IMG/VR virus record: IMGVR_UViG_3300028025_002566
Span: 1-58,837 of that record
From: a virus
DNA length: 58,837 bases
Strand: one strand, 5' to 3'
Shown here: one piece after another, positions 43,787-52,345 of the stretch
Layout of the letters: every line of letters begins with the position of its first letter
Numbering within the stretch: position 1 is the stretch's first letter
The notes under the pieces: model-generated
The model's input: the letters and a program-made list of their open reading frames with translations, nothing else
Told to the model about the DNA's origin: nothing
Databases searched by the model: none
Program-made: the position numbers and the translations under genes

Positions 43787-44204
43787 AACTCTTAGGTTTT
43801 AAAAACTTGACGGCTCCAATGTTGCCATTGTACCAGACACGCTTTCCATTAGGTAGTTCATCTCGTGATAAGACTTCACATTGCCATTGCTCATGCACTT
43901 CGCTGTATGTAAGATCTCCGGGACCAACGCACCATTTGTAGATAACAAATGTAAAAGCTTCAGATCCGTAGAGTTTAATATCATCAAGGAGTTCTCGGCA
44001 ACTTGATAGGTATGTGCGCCAATCAGACTCCTTGCGTGTGACAGTACGGCGGCTTGCTCCGGGCTTAAGTTTTCTTGAGACACTTATTAGTTGCTTTCTT
44101 CCAATGTATCGTCTTCCTGTTTCAAGGTTTTCGATGTAGTAGATGAATCCAAAGGCATTGTCTGGTCTGTCTGTGAGAGGGTACCAGTGTCCGTAGTCTT
44201 CCAT
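43773..44204 (-). CDS. Seg-like GIY-YIG endonuclease
   Basis: 143 residues. The N-terminal catalytic block is FGFIYYIENLETGRRYIGRK (about 18-37; Tyr, Tyr and Arg of GIY-YIG). The conserved tail includes DWRTYLSSCRELLDDIKLYG and YNGNIGAVKF, as in Seg-type homing endonucleases (PF19835). Its first 39 codons, containing the whole GIY-YIG motif, lie in another frame over the 3-prime end of the exonuclease gene. It may be an intron-less homing enzyme or a nuclease recruited for host DNA degradation. Confidence 0.82.
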   Translation of the reverse strand: MEDYGHWYPLTDRPDNAFGFIYYIENLETGRRYIGRKQLISVSRKLKPGASRRTVTRKESDWRTYLSSCRELLDDIKLYGSEAFTFVIYKWCVGPGDLTYSEVHEQWQCEVLSRDELPNGKRVWYNGNIGAVKFLKPKSYEEA

Positions 44205-44929
44205 TTAAATTTCTCTTTTAGTTCTTCTAGTGTTAATGGTTTAAAATCATCACTATTCATTCGGATATAGATAAGATTAGCTGATTTGTGAAGAGCATGT
44301 TGCCATTCATTACCACATTTGAGCTTATAGGTATCAATTACCTTATCAAACATGTGCTCATAGGTTACATCCTTAAGAATCTTTTCAGCAGTCTTAGGGC
44401 CAAGACCTTTAATACCTTGGATATTATCTGTAGCATCTCCTGTAAGGACTTGTTTCATCAGGTTGTAGTAACCTTCTTCAGGTGTAACATGGTAAAATTC
44501 TTTCTTACGAAAGTTATAATGCCAACCGGGAATCATATCAAGGTCTTTATCGATGTGACATACTACGTATGACTCATCAGCATTCATAGCTAACTGAGCA
44601 GCAACCCCACAGTAGTCATCTGCTTCTGCTTCATCTGACTCAACACAAAAGTCTTTGGCATAACCATAAAGCATCTCAATACGGTCTTTTACTTCAGGCT
44701 CAATAGTATCTTTACGATTACCTTTGTAGTCTACTGCTACATGATATCGAAAGTTATTAGCACCCTTAATAAATACCAAACCATTATCTGCTTCAGTAGC
44801 TGTCATAATCTCTTGTAATGAGCTATCTAAAGCTTTCTTACATAGAGCAGGTGACGGTTGGACATGTGCAATCTGATACAGAATAGAATCTGCATCAATA
44901 ATAGCATGTTTAAATTGTAGTTCTTCCAT
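44087..44929 (-). CDS. 5-prime to 3-prime exonuclease (FEN / T7 gp6-like)
   Basis: In 280 residues: AIIDADSILYQIA (metal Asp), ESDEAEADDYCG and HIDKDLDMIPG (acidic cluster), then GDATDNIQGIKGLGPKTAEK (helix-hairpin-helix). It removes RNA primers and degrades host DNA. The last ~40 residues (Thr/Ser/Asp-rich) overlap the endonuclease gene and lack conserved motifs; the tail may simply result from overprinting. Confidence 0.93.
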   Translation of the reverse strand: MEELQFKHAIIDADSILYQIAHVQPSPALCKKALDSSLQEIMTATEADNGLVFIKGANNFRYHVAVDYKGNRKDTIEPEVKDRIEMLYGYAKDFCVESDEAEADDYCGVAAQLAMNADESYVVCHIDKDLDMIPGWHYNFRKKEFYHVTPEEGYYNLMKQVLTGDATDNIQGIKGLGPKTAEKILKDVTYEHMFDKVIDTYKLKCGNEWQHALHKSANLIYIRMNSDDFKPLTLEELKEKFKWKTTDTGTLSQTDQTMPLDSSTTSKTLKQEDDTLEESN

Positions 44930-45258
44930 TACACAATATCCTTTGCATTAAGACCTGCAGTGTAGATATCTGCAATAAAGTTATCTAGTTCTTCATCATT
45001 AAAACACCAAGAGATCCCTCGGTACCTTGCTCCGTAATTATCATAATCACTAGGTCCAGTAATAATTCTGCTTTTTTTGGCTAAAACATTAGCTATTTCC
45101 ATACGAATACTTTTAATAACTTCTTGTTTTAAATCAACAGTAGCTATCTGTAATAACGAATTGGATAATATTTGATCTACTTGTACTCTAGAATTTAATG
45201 CTAAGGTTTTTAAGTGCCTGAGTAAATCTGGTGTAAGTTTATTAGTGTACGTCTGCAT
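44929..45258 (-). CDS. Hypothetical 109-aa protein in replication block
   Basis: ATG 45258 (MQTYTNKLTPDLLRHL) overlaps the DNA polymerase end by 17 bases; an upstream in-frame start at 45321 lies deeper in the polymerase gene. Helical N-terminal half and a mixed C-terminal half (GARYRGISWCFNDEELDNFI). Located between polymerase and exonuclease. Function unknown. Confidence 0.65.
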   Translation of the reverse strand: MQTYTNKLTPDLLRHLKTLALNSRVQVDQILSNSLLQIATVDLKQEVIKSIRMEIANVLAKKSRIITGPSDYDNYGARYRGISWCFNDEELDNFIADIYTAGLNAKDIV

Positions 45259-47095
45259 ATGTTTTTCCAATGTGAGCATCACCACCCATGCACGTAACAT
45301 TAAAAGCTTTAGGTGCCTCAATGAATGCTTGAATAGATAACTCTTTTACTTCCTCAACGTGTTCATCCTTACATACCACAGCTAACTCATCATGGTAGTG
45401 TAATGCAAAGTAGTATGGGATATTACGCTTAATTAATTCTTTTTTAAGCCAAACAATAGCCGCTTTACAAGTGATACCTTCAGCTGTTTGAAGAAGGTAA
45501 TTAAGTAGTTGATGCTTGCTGGACACAAATACAAGACGACCATCCAGACCGCGTACAAAAGCAAAGTCACTACCAAAAGTGTTTGAGGTTGCATTGAATT
45601 GTTTCTCTAAAGATTGTTTTAACTCAGCCATTCCGGGAATTGAGTCTTGAAACTTATTTAAAGCTTCTTGACCGGCCTTAGCATCTCGTTTACCTGTAAG
45701 GATAAGACCTAGTTTACCTGCACCACCACCGAACAAGAACGCATATAAGAAAGGTTTAGCTGTTTTACGACTAGTACCTAATACATCTGCATTTCGTTGG
45801 TGTACATCACCGTTAATAACTTCATTAGTGAAGTCATCATTACCGATGTAATGACAGAGACCACGCATCTGATTACCTGCAGAGTCAGCACCTACAATAG
45901 AAGTACCCGGCTCACAGATAAGTAATGACCTCATTTCTTTTCCATACACAGAATCCACAGAAGGTAGATTAGCAACAAGCTCATGGCGACACCTGAAGGT
46001 TGGAGTACCAATAGTCCACATACGACCATGAAGCCTATTGTCGGGAGAATTTTTGACAGCATCGATCCAACCTTCCAGAATACCTTTACGACTACGGATA
46101 GTATAAAACTCACTGACAAGCATAGCATCAGGACCAAGAGGTTCTAATGAAGATTCAGTAATCTTAGGTGACTTATTAACGAATTGACCATTGATTCTTT
46201 CAACGTTCCATTCATCAGGTACCCAACCCATTTTATATAACCATGACTTTACGACTTCGATTGATCCAACTTTTCCTTGTTCAAAAGAGATTCGGCAGTA
46301 TGGTCCTTCAATAGGTCTCGTAGTTCGTCCCGACTCTTGTGGTAAATTAAAGTGTTTGACAGTGGCAACTGTGTAGCATCCGTCTTTTCTCCATGCCGGT
46401 TCTTTGTAGTCATCTGCTTTATCCATCTTGATACATTGCATACCGATCTTAGGTTCAAGAACAGCTTCAATGGCATCTAGTTTATTATTAATTTCTGTAA
46501 GTAAAGTCTGAGCAGCAGCCATATCAAACATCCAACCCTTATTACGGATTTCAGCTTCAATAGTTGCAAACTCCATTTCTACTTGAAGACCTTTAGCATA
46601 TAGAGGATTCTTACGGATGATACCTGTTGCTTCTCGGATAAGCTCTTTGTATACTTTAACGTTAAGCTCTACATCTCGAATACAGTATGTAAGCATTTCA
46701 TCTGAGTACTCATCGAACTTATCAAAGGGTAACTTAGGATAGTCAAACATACTACCCCAACCCTCTAAGCCATGTTTGTGTTTACGTTTATACTGGTTTG
46801 TTTGAGACATTACCCATGTATCTACAATCTGTTGTTCTTTTCTGGGTACCCAGTTAGCCAAATGTTTTAACACAACTAAATCATAACCAATAATGTTGTG
46901 CCCAATAATAACATCAGCGTTATACAGTTCGTTTAAACCAGCTGTAATTTCAGGACACCAAGGGTTACCATCTTCACTTACATATTTCTTTACTTCATTT
47001 GTATCTGGATCAATTAGTATTAGCATCCAGATTTTATTTACTTCAGGCATGAAGCCGTTAGTTTCAATATCAAATACGTATTTCTTTTTACTCAT
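45242..47095 (-). CDS. DNA polymerase I family (T7-like replicative polymerase)
   Basis: In 617 residues, the 3-prime to 5-prime exonuclease has YVFDIETNGF, VIIGHNIIGYDLVVL and a later YCIRDVELN block. The polymerase has GADSAGNQMRGLCHYI (motif A), RKTAKPFLYAFLFGGGAGKL (motif B) and ALHYHDELAVV (motif C His-Asp-Glu). Shorter than T7 gp5 (704). No thioredoxin-binding loop is obvious; a processivity partner is unidentified. Confidence 0.95.
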   Translation of the reverse strand: MSKKKYVFDIETNGFMPEVNKIWMLILIDPDTNEVKKYVSEDGNPWCPEITAGLNELYNADVIIGHNIIGYDLVVLKHLANWVPRKEQQIVDTWVMSQTNQYKRKHKHGLEGWGSMFDYPKLPFDKFDEYSDEMLTYCIRDVELNVKVYKELIREATGIIRKNPLYAKGLQVEMEFATIEAEIRNKGWMFDMAAAQTLLTEINNKLDAIEAVLEPKIGMQCIKMDKADDYKEPAWRKDGCYTVATVKHFNLPQESGRTTRPIEGPYCRISFEQGKVGSIEVVKSWLYKMGWVPDEWNVERINGQFVNKSPKITESSLEPLGPDAMLVSEFYTIRSRKGILEGWIDAVKNSPDNRLHGRMWTIGTPTFRCRHELVANLPSVDSVYGKEMRSLLICEPGTSIVGADSAGNQMRGLCHYIGNDDFTNEVINGDVHQRNADVLGTSRKTAKPFLYAFLFGGGAGKLGLILTGKRDAKAGQEALNKFQDSIPGMAELKQSLEKQFNATSNTFGSDFAFVRGLDGRLVFVSSKHQLLNYLLQTAEGITCKAAIVWLKKELIKRNIPYYFALHYHDELAVVCKDEHVEEVKELSIQAFIEAPKAFNVTCMGGDAHIGKTYADVH

Positions 47096-47595
47096 AATAG
47101 TGGTTCACAATACATACAGAAGTAAGGTACCTCTAGCATTCGAGCTTCAATTTCAGTTGGATCAAAGAAATAGCTCTCACGTTCATCTTCTTTGTTATAC
47201 TTAACTTTAGGTAGCTTGATATTATCCCTACCAGTAAGATGTTGACAAGCATGTACAAACTCATGACACATAACAGCAAGGAATTGTTGCAGTACGTAAC
47301 AGTTATCTTCCCAATTATTTAAATAGGGATCACGTACTTGGATCAGCATCTTATTGAGATTTTCTGTACTCCAAATAGTAATTCCATGAGAGGTACCTGA
47401 AGACATATCACTATCATATGGGTCAGGGTATTCGATAAAGCAAATTTGAATTACTACTTTTTCTTTTGTTAACTTAGCATCAAACCGTTCGATGTAATCC
47501 TCAAGGCAGTTAAAGAACACTTCTTTAACTTGTTTCTCTAAGTTAGCTACACATGATACCTGAACTTTAATGTTACTGAATTTATTATTTGTCAT
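47092..47595 (-). CDS. Putative zinc metallopeptidase (HExxH)
   Basis: In 167 residues, the helix FLAVMCHEFVHACQHLTG (about 105-122) holds HExxH, and the later block DPTEIEAR (about 145-152) provides a Glu that could be the third zinc ligand. The arrangement resembles small gluzincin or SprT-like proteases. No secretion signal. It overlaps the polymerase gene by 4 bases. Possible roles include processing of a host or virion protein; substrate unknown. Confidence 0.7.
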   Translation of the reverse strand: MTNNKFSNIKVQVSCVANLEKQVKEVFFNCLEDYIERFDAKLTKEKVVIQICFIEYPDPYDSDMSSGTSHGITIWSTENLNKMLIQVRDPYLNNWEDNCYVLQQFLAVMCHEFVHACQHLTGRDNIKLPKVKYNKEDERESYFFDPTEIEARMLEVPYFCMYCEPLL

Positions 47596-47806
47596 ATTTA
47601 ATATTGTATGCAGGTATCGCTTTAACGGATACGTTAGGTGAACCTAGCTTCTCAAGCTCTTCAGCCATAGCTAGGATCATGTTGTGTTGGGTATCATTTT
47701 GTTCTTCTAATAATGACAATTCAGAGCTAAGACTCCAATTCTTAAACCCTAACCATAAGAGTACAACCATATAAATTAGGGTATATAATTCGCTTTGTGA
47801 TTCCAT
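47585..47806 (-). CDS. 73-aa membrane protein with coiled coil
   Basis: The ATG at 47806 overlaps the deaminase stop (TAATG); an upstream ATG at 47833 lies inside the deaminase gene. One hydrophobic segment (LYTLIYMVVLLWLGF, about 7-21) and then a coiled-coil-like stretch (LSSELSLLEEQNDTQ). Topology resembles an i-spanin, but the location among replication genes argues against that. Function unknown. Confidence 0.65.
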   Translation of the reverse strand: MESQSELYTLIYMVVLLWLGFKNWSLSSELSLLEEQNDTQHNMILAMAEELEKLGSPNVSVKAIPAYNIKYDK

Positions 47807-48252
47807 TAGATTAGTCCTGTCTTTTTGAGCCATTCTGGGTCGGCAAACCTACTATGGCTTGGAATGTCATTAATTATTACTCCCAAATATCCGAGGTATT
47901 CAATTCCTTTAAGACATTTATATTCGGACTGATACACCACACGAGTAATACCGCTAGCGTATATAAGTTTAGAACAATCGATACAAGGGGAAAGAGTACA
48001 ATAGAGAGTAGCACCCTCGGTAGAATGATTAGAACGAGCAACTTTAGAAATGGCATAAGCTTCTGCATGTAATACAGGGTTAGATTGTGTGTCATTGTTA
48101 GTACCTCTTGCTGTACCGTTATATGAAAATGAAATGATGTTATCATCCTTAACAATGATAGCGCCTACTTTACGATCTTCTGCATAGGATTGTTCAGCGA
48201 TTAATCCGCATACATTTAAATAAAAATTATCCCAATCTCTTTGGTTTTTCAT
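47806..48252 (-). CDS. Deoxycytidylate deaminase family protein
   Basis: ATG 48252 follows GAGGAC. The 148-residue product has PVLHAEAYAI (zinc ligand His and catalytic Glu) and CTLSPCIDCSKLI (two ligand Cys). It converts dCMP to dUMP for dTTP supply. It lies downstream of the MazG-like gene, consistent with a nucleotide-pool block. Confidence 0.9.
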   Translation of the reverse strand: MKNQRDWDNFYLNVCGLIAEQSYAEDRKVGAIIVKDDNIISFSYNGTARGTNNDTQSNPVLHAEAYAISKVARSNHSTEGATLYCTLSPCIDCSKLIYASGITRVVYQSEYKCLKGIEYLGYLGVIINDIPSHSRFADPEWLKKTGLI

Positions 48253-48397
48253 ATTGTCCTCGTGCAAAGTCATAGTCAGCTTCTAATTCAGAGATGGTAT
48301 CTAAGATATAATCTAACTGTTCTTTTAGGTAGTCATTAAGTGGTCTTTCAAAGATAACAGTAACGTCTATAGTATCTTCTCTAAGTTCAACGATCAT
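48227..48397 (-). CDS. 56-aa protein
   Basis: Reads MIVELREDTIDVTVIFERPL, followed by a helix (LKEQLDYILDTISELEADYD). Overlaps the MazG-like gene end by 11 bases and the deaminase start by 26. Acidic; function unknown. Confidence 0.65.
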   Translation of the reverse strand: MIVELREDTIDVTVIFERPLNDYLKEQLDYILDTISELEADYDFARGQYEKPKRLG

Positions 48398-48653
48398 AAT
48401 ACTCTTTCCATTTAGCCCATGTAGTTAGCTTTTTGTCATAGCTGTCTTGAATAACGATATTGTTAAGACCTAATTCACGAGTTAATCTATGCAAACAATA
48501 CTGTAGTTGACCAATCTCTTCTTCAAGCTTAGATTTGTTATCAATATTATCTACAGGACTAACAGTATATAAGCCGAATCGTAGTACCTTCATAATGTTC
48601 TGAGAGACTTCAGCACATTCTTCGGCTGTTGTGTATAGGGTATATTTATCCAT
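48387..48653 (-). CDS. MazG-like nucleotide pyrophosphohydrolase
   Basis: In 88 residues, AEECAEVSQNIMKVLRFG and KLEEEIGQLQYCLHRL reproduce the EExxE and metal-binding helices of the MazG superfamily. Such proteins hydrolyse non-canonical NTPs or (p)ppGpp-related substrates. Short single-domain form, as in many phages. Coupled by TAATG to the gene upstream. Confidence 0.78.
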   Translation of the reverse strand: MDKYTLYTTAEECAEVSQNIMKVLRFGLYTVSPVDNIDNKSKLEEEIGQLQYCLHRLTRELGLNNIVIQDSYDKKLTTWAKWKEYYDR

Positions 48654-48829
48654 TAGATTTCTTCTGTAAAGTGTACTTCACTGATGTCAACAATCGAGGC
48701 TGATTCACCTCGGCTACCGTAAAGGAATTCTTGCATTCCGTTCTCTATCATTTGATCTACAATCATTGTAGCATCGTCTTCGTCTTTGGCGTGTATATAG
48801 GTTACAATAGTTACTGCATACTGGGCCAT
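48653..48829 (-). CDS. 58-aa protein
   Basis: Reads MAQYAVTIVTYIHAKDEDDA and ends SIVDISEVHFTEEI. Compact alternating strands and helix, like other small phage proteins. It starts 14 bases after the promoter motif at 48843 and overlaps the MazG-like start (TAATG). Function unknown. Confidence 0.75.
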   Translation of the reverse strand: MAQYAVTIVTYIHAKDEDDATMIVDQMIENGMQEFLYGSRGESASIVDISEVHFTEEI

Positions 48830-48842
48830 ACATTTCTTTCGT

Positions 48843-48867
48843 TGTTAGGTATTAGGTACCGACTAAG
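48843..48867 (-). promoter_or_regulatory. Candidate phage promoter after DNA ligase
   Basis: Minus strand AGTCGGTACCTAATACCTAAC matches the repeated motif core. It fills the gap between the ligase stop and the 58-aa gene and would start transcription of the deaminase, polymerase and primase region. Confidence 0.65.
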
Positions 48868-49746
48868 TTACATGTCGATGGTGTCACGGAAACCTAAGAA
48901 GATAGGGTGCCGTGGTTTATCTTTTACTCCGATAGGGAAGTGTTTGTACTTAACAATATATCCAAGCAGACTTGATTTATTTTTCCAGAAGTTATCCCTA
49001 TCTGATTGGTCAAAACCTGAACCAATTTTAAATTCAACTCCGTCACGGGTTTTACAGATGAATGCTCCGAGAGTTCCTTTCCCAGACATACCAGATAATT
49101 TAGTTGATCGTTTAGTTCTTCCGAGTTCATTAGTTTCTGCGTCATTTCCATTGTGCATCTCCTCTTCCCAACCAATAATAACAGCTTCATCATCCTCAAA
49201 ACGTTTAAGTTTAAAAGCGTTAGCTTCCTTCATAGTACAACGACCGTACTTATACTTACCATGTGGGTTACGAATAACAACACCTTCATAACCTTTTTCT
49301 AGGCAATGTTCTTCAAGCTCCAATAATCGTTCCTTATTATGGGCAGAATATGATAGTACCTTACGATAGTTAGGCGGCACATCATCAATACCTAAATCAA
49401 AGTACCTTGTGTTATAGGTGTTTACAGTATCATCCCACCAGTCAAAGTGGTAGAAAAAGAATTCACTTTCTTTATCATGAGCCATAACAAAAGAGTTAGT
49501 ATCTCGATACACTGTTGGTGAAGTAGGATTACCTACAATAAGTTCACCATCCATACCTTCTAACTCATCACCCCAAAATGCAGCCCATTTCTGGATGGAT
49601 TTATTAGGGATAGGCTTGAGAGTACGTGATAGTGCTACACCATTCTCAAACAATACTCGGATACCATCTAGCTTAGGTGTAACATAGACTGGGTAGTCAA
49701 TTGCATCTAAGTCAGGTGTTTCGCGGGGTAATAGCATTGGTTTCAT
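48868..49746 (-). CDS. ATP-dependent DNA ligase
   Basis: In 292 residues, the nucleotidyl-transferase motif I is TPKLDGIRV (lysine about 28), followed by GMDGELIVG (motif III), GYEGVVIRNP (motif IV) and AFKLKRFEDDEAVIIGW (motifs V). The C-terminal OB domain is short. It seals Okazaki fragments and nicks. Size fits the minimal phage ligases such as T7 gp1.3 (359). Confidence 0.94.
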   Translation of the reverse strand: MKPMLLPRETPDLDAIDYPVYVTPKLDGIRVLFENGVALSRTLKPIPNKSIQKWAAFWGDELEGMDGELIVGNPTSPTVYRDTNSFVMAHDKESEFFFYHFDWWDDTVNTYNTRYFDLGIDDVPPNYRKVLSYSAHNKERLLELEEHCLEKGYEGVVIRNPHGKYKYGRCTMKEANAFKLKRFEDDEAVIIGWEEEMHNGNDAETNELGRTKRSTKLSGMSGKGTLGAFICKTRDGVEFKIGSGFDQSDRDNFWKNKSSLLGYIVKYKHFPIGVKDKPRHPIFLGFRDTIDM

Positions 49747-49961
49747 AGTACTACTTCTTCTGTGATTAATTGTAATTTAATTTCATCTAAAGTATCGGTC
49801 ATACAATCTTCAAAGTATCTAGATTCTTTTGGCCAAGAAAAATAACTTCCTTGTAGATCTTGATACATCCATCCCCAATTTAACACACTTAAATATCTCA
49901 GTCCATATTTACCGTTACTAAATTTAACAGCATGTAACTTAAAAGGGTTGTATAATTTCAT
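49743..49961 (-). CDS. 72-aa protein
   Basis: Reads MKLYNPFKLHAVKFSNGKYG, then LSVLNWGWMYQDLQGSYFSW. Aromatic-rich with a helical acidic end (DCMTDTLDEIKLQLITEE). Overlaps the ligase start by 4 bases. Function unknown. Confidence 0.7.
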   Translation of the reverse strand: MKLYNPFKLHAVKFSNGKYGLRYLSVLNWGWMYQDLQGSYFSWPKESRYFEDCMTDTLDEIKLQLITEEVVL

Positions 49962-50188
49962 CAGAAATCCTTATCACACATACCAAACATTACAAGGATA
50001 TTCTTTACCTCAGAAGGTAACTCAAATACCCCATCATAGTCTTCTAGCATAAGGTCTTTATTAAACCATAGACCACCACCAGACTGATCACCTAAGCGAT
50101 CATGTTCGAAGTAGCCATAATTAGCTTTAACATCGATACCGATAGTATAGTTCTGAGTACCTAGCTGTGTGTTGAAATTGTAATCCAT
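49961..50188 (-). CDS. 75-aa protein
   Basis: Beta-rich N-terminal half (TQLGTQNYTIGIDVKANYGY), then HDRLGDQSGGGLWFNKD and a C-terminal helix. ATG overlaps the upstream stop by 1 base. Resembles small conserved phage proteins without known function. Confidence 0.7.
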   Translation of the reverse strand: MDYNFNTQLGTQNYTIGIDVKANYGYFEHDRLGDQSGGGLWFNKDLMLEDYDGVFELPSEVKNILVMFGMCDKDF

Positions 50189-50793
50189 TAGTCTATCCTC
50201 AAATTATTTGAAAGATTATAATACATATTACTCATTCTAGTCTTAAGATCAAGTAACAGTTTGGTTTCCAACTCATACATTTCTTGCTGATTTCCATGTG
50301 CAAGGATACTACGAATGAATCTTGTTGGGGATTCATTGTAGTCTGCAAGGAAAGTTTCTGAGGATGCGATATATCCGTCATCAACACTTCCTTTATGTGT
50401 ACCAATGTACTTTTTGTCATTGTCTTTATTGATCCATAAATAAACGAAAGCCTCACCATTATTACTGAAGGCATTTGTTTCTGCAGGAACTTCTACATTG
50501 TATACCCCGTTAATATGATCTTGCCAGATTTCTTTAACGTAAGCTACCATAGGCGTTCCTTTAGGTGCTCTCCACATGACAACAAAGGATGGTGATCCTT
50601 CATTCTCACATAGATAGTCGTATACCCATTTGTTGTATAGCCCGCTATAAACAAAGTTACCTATTTTAGCGCGTACCATACCTTTACCGGAGTCAGATGT
50701 GTAACTTTCAACTTCATTTACAGTACACTCGTAGATATCGAAGTACTTTTCTGACCCGGCAACCCATCGTTTAACTGTTTTAATTAGGTTCAT
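50188..50793 (-). CDS. GIY-YIG domain protein with N-terminal novel domain
   Basis: In 201 residues, about 115-190 hold the GIY-YIG pattern: FVYLWINKDNDKKYIGTHKG, followed by an Arg in TRFIRSI and a Glu in MYELETKL. The first 110 residues (ECTVNEVESYTSDSGKGMVR and further beta-strands) are an unassigned DNA-binding or regulatory part. The domain order (nuclease at the C-terminus) is opposite to that of the Seg-like enzyme at 43773. Confidence 0.75.
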   Translation of the reverse strand: MNLIKTVKRWVAGSEKYFDIYECTVNEVESYTSDSGKGMVRAKIGNFVYSGLYNKWVYDYLCENEGSPSFVVMWRAPKGTPMVAYVKEIWQDHINGVYNVEVPAETNAFSNNGEAFVYLWINKDNDKKYIGTHKGSVDDGYIASSETFLADYNESPTRFIRSILAHGNQQEMYELETKLLLDLKTRMSNMYYNLSNNLRID

Positions 50794-51215
50794 TTTAGTT
50801 CATTTAGTTTACCGATAATAGTATTTTCACGTAGCAGAATCTCTAAGCACCGTGAGTACCATACTACCTTACCCATTTCCTGCAGATCAGCATCCTTTTT
50901 ACCAAGACGCATCATATACTTATAGATCTGACCGATTAAGTGTGCTTTAAGTCCATCGAAACCAAGAATAAATTCCATACATTCAATGTACTGGTAGTTA
51001 CCTACAATACCTTGATAGTGCTTGGGATTAATAGCATTGTTGATATCTTCGTTACTCACTCCGTTAAATCCTTTATAATACTCTTCCTCATCAGCCTCAA
51101 TATTATATTGTTTAGCCATTTCGTTAGACCAGTGTGGTGTCATAAGATCGTAGAAATCTTTCTTCTGTTGTTGGTTAAAAGGTTTATACTCATCCATGTA
51201 TTTAGGTAGTGCCAT
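50790..51215 (-). CDS. DUF3310 protein
   Basis: In 141 residues, the region NAINPKHYQG, then YIECMEFILGFDGLKAHLIG and KYMMRLGKKDADLQEMGK matches DUF3310 (PF11753), often labelled nucleotide kinase-like in phages without proof. The N-terminal 60 residues are an extra acidic part. Coupled to its neighbours by 4-base overlaps. Confidence 0.85.
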   Translation of the reverse strand: MALPKYMDEYKPFNQQQKKDFYDLMTPHWSNEMAKQYNIEADEEEYYKGFNGVSNEDINNAINPKHYQGIVGNYQYIECMEFILGFDGLKAHLIGQIYKYMMRLGKKDADLQEMGKVVWYSRCLEILLRENTIIGKLNELK

Positions 51216-51460
51216 CAGTATACATCTCCATTCTCTTTAATCTTAAGGTCTTCATAGGGTGCTGCTACACGGCGGTAGAATTCCATTTTAGCACCCTCTA
51301 AGGCACCGATTACATCGTTAATACGTTGGTAGTTAGGGTTTTTGTTGTAGTAATTTAAAATTAATTCTGTAATAACATAATTAATTTCACCAGCGTTTTC
51401 GATATCTCTTCCTTCTTTAAAAGCTAAATCATCACGTTGTGCTTGTTTAATATAAGGCAT
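51215..51460 (-). CDS. 81-aa helical protein
   Basis: Reads MPYIKQAQRDDLAFKEGRD and continues in helices (NYVITELILNYYNKNPNYQR, then ALEGAKMEFYRRVAAPYED). This pattern (conserved helices with YEDxK at the end) is common in small phage proteins near DUF3310. Function unknown. Confidence 0.75.
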   Translation of the reverse strand: MPYIKQAQRDDLAFKEGRDIENAGEINYVITELILNYYNKNPNYQRINDVIGALEGAKMEFYRRVAAPYEDLKIKENGDVY

Positions 51461-51867
51461 TATAGGTACTCGCTTAAAATTGTTTCACAGGCTTTATCAA
51501 CATCAGAGCGCCACTCAGTTACAAGTGACTCAAAGAATGGGTGGATAATAGAAGCATCAGCTTTAAAAGCTACAACAGGTTTACGTAACACATATGAAGC
51601 ATAGAATACTTCCATTGCAGTACCATGTTTAGCTACTTTTGGGTTGTCAAGATTAACTAAAATAATATCTGATTCTTGAATATCCCGAAGATCTAACTCG
51701 AAGATACGTTTCATGTATCGTTTATCGAAGTTATGTACTCGTCTAGTTGGATCCAGAATATCGTAGCAGTCAGATAAGATATTAGTTGCTACAATACGCC
51801 ATCCAATAGACTCAGCAAGAGACACATGTTCCATAGGACCGGCTAGATATACTGTACGTTGTTTCAT
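51460..51867 (-). CDS. Nucleoside 2-deoxyribosyltransferase-like protein
   Basis: In 135 residues, VYLAGPMEHVS (Rossmann-like opening), ILDPTRR, FELDLRDIQESDIILVNLD and HGTAMEVFYA (Glu as candidate nucleophile) match the NDT family. It may transfer deoxyribose between bases, or hydrolyse deoxynucleotides, to recycle nucleosides. Coupled to both neighbours (ATGA). Confidence 0.85.
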   Translation of the reverse strand: MKQRTVYLAGPMEHVSLAESIGWRIVATNILSDCYDILDPTRRVHNFDKRYMKRIFELDLRDIQESDIILVNLDNPKVAKHGTAMEVFYASYVLRKPVVAFKADASIIHPFFESLVTEWRSDVDKACETILSEYL

Positions 51868-52007
51868 TTATCTTTCTCTTGTTTAATAGATTCTTTTATG
51901 GCTCTTAAGATACTGTCTTGAATTAATAATTTGACTTCTTCAGTATCTAATTCTAAACTTAAAGTAGCAGAGCCATCTTCATGCTCAGTTATCTCAGTTA
52001 TTTTCAT
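51864..52007 (-). CDS. 47-aa acidic protein
   Basis: Reads MKITEITEHEDGSATLSLEL and ends IKESIKQEKDK. ATGA overlaps on both sides tie it to the operon. A common small phage pattern (KITEI...DGSATLxL) without known function. Confidence 0.7.
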   Translation of the reverse strand: MKITEITEHEDGSATLSLELDTEEVKLLIQDSILRAIKESIKQEKDK

Positions 52008-52345
52008 TTATTATTCCTTAAAAACGTTAATGCTTTAAGTAAGTAGTCTGCCTCAGCATAGTCCATACAGATATAATTGTCTTGAGTAACGCTACTGTAT
52101 GTAGGAAAATAAGCGATATAACCGTTACCAGTATCTTTTAGTTCACAAAGATTTTCTACATTAGTAGTATAACCTTTATGCGCTGATACAATACAGTATT
52201 CGTCTTCAATAAAGACTCGTTCGGATGTTGTTTCATCTTTATCTTCAAAGATAAAACCCATTTCTTCTTTCTCAGCAATAATATCTTTTACTTGTGCAGT
52301 AAGGGTATTAAGCTGATCAAGGATATCATTTAGTGTATCGTTCAT
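52004..52345 (-). CDS. Hypothetical 113-aa protein
   Basis: An N-terminal helix (MNDTLNDILDQLNTLTAQVK) is followed by a beta-rich acidic part and ends in a helix (AEADYLLKALTFLRNNK). Overlaps the neighbours by 4 bases each. Function unknown. Confidence 0.7.
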   Translation of the reverse strand: MNDTLNDILDQLNTLTAQVKDIIAEKEEMGFIFEDKDETTSERVFIEDEYCIVSAHKGYTTNVENLCELKDTGNGYIAYFPTYSSVTQDNYICMDYAEADYLLKALTFLRNNK

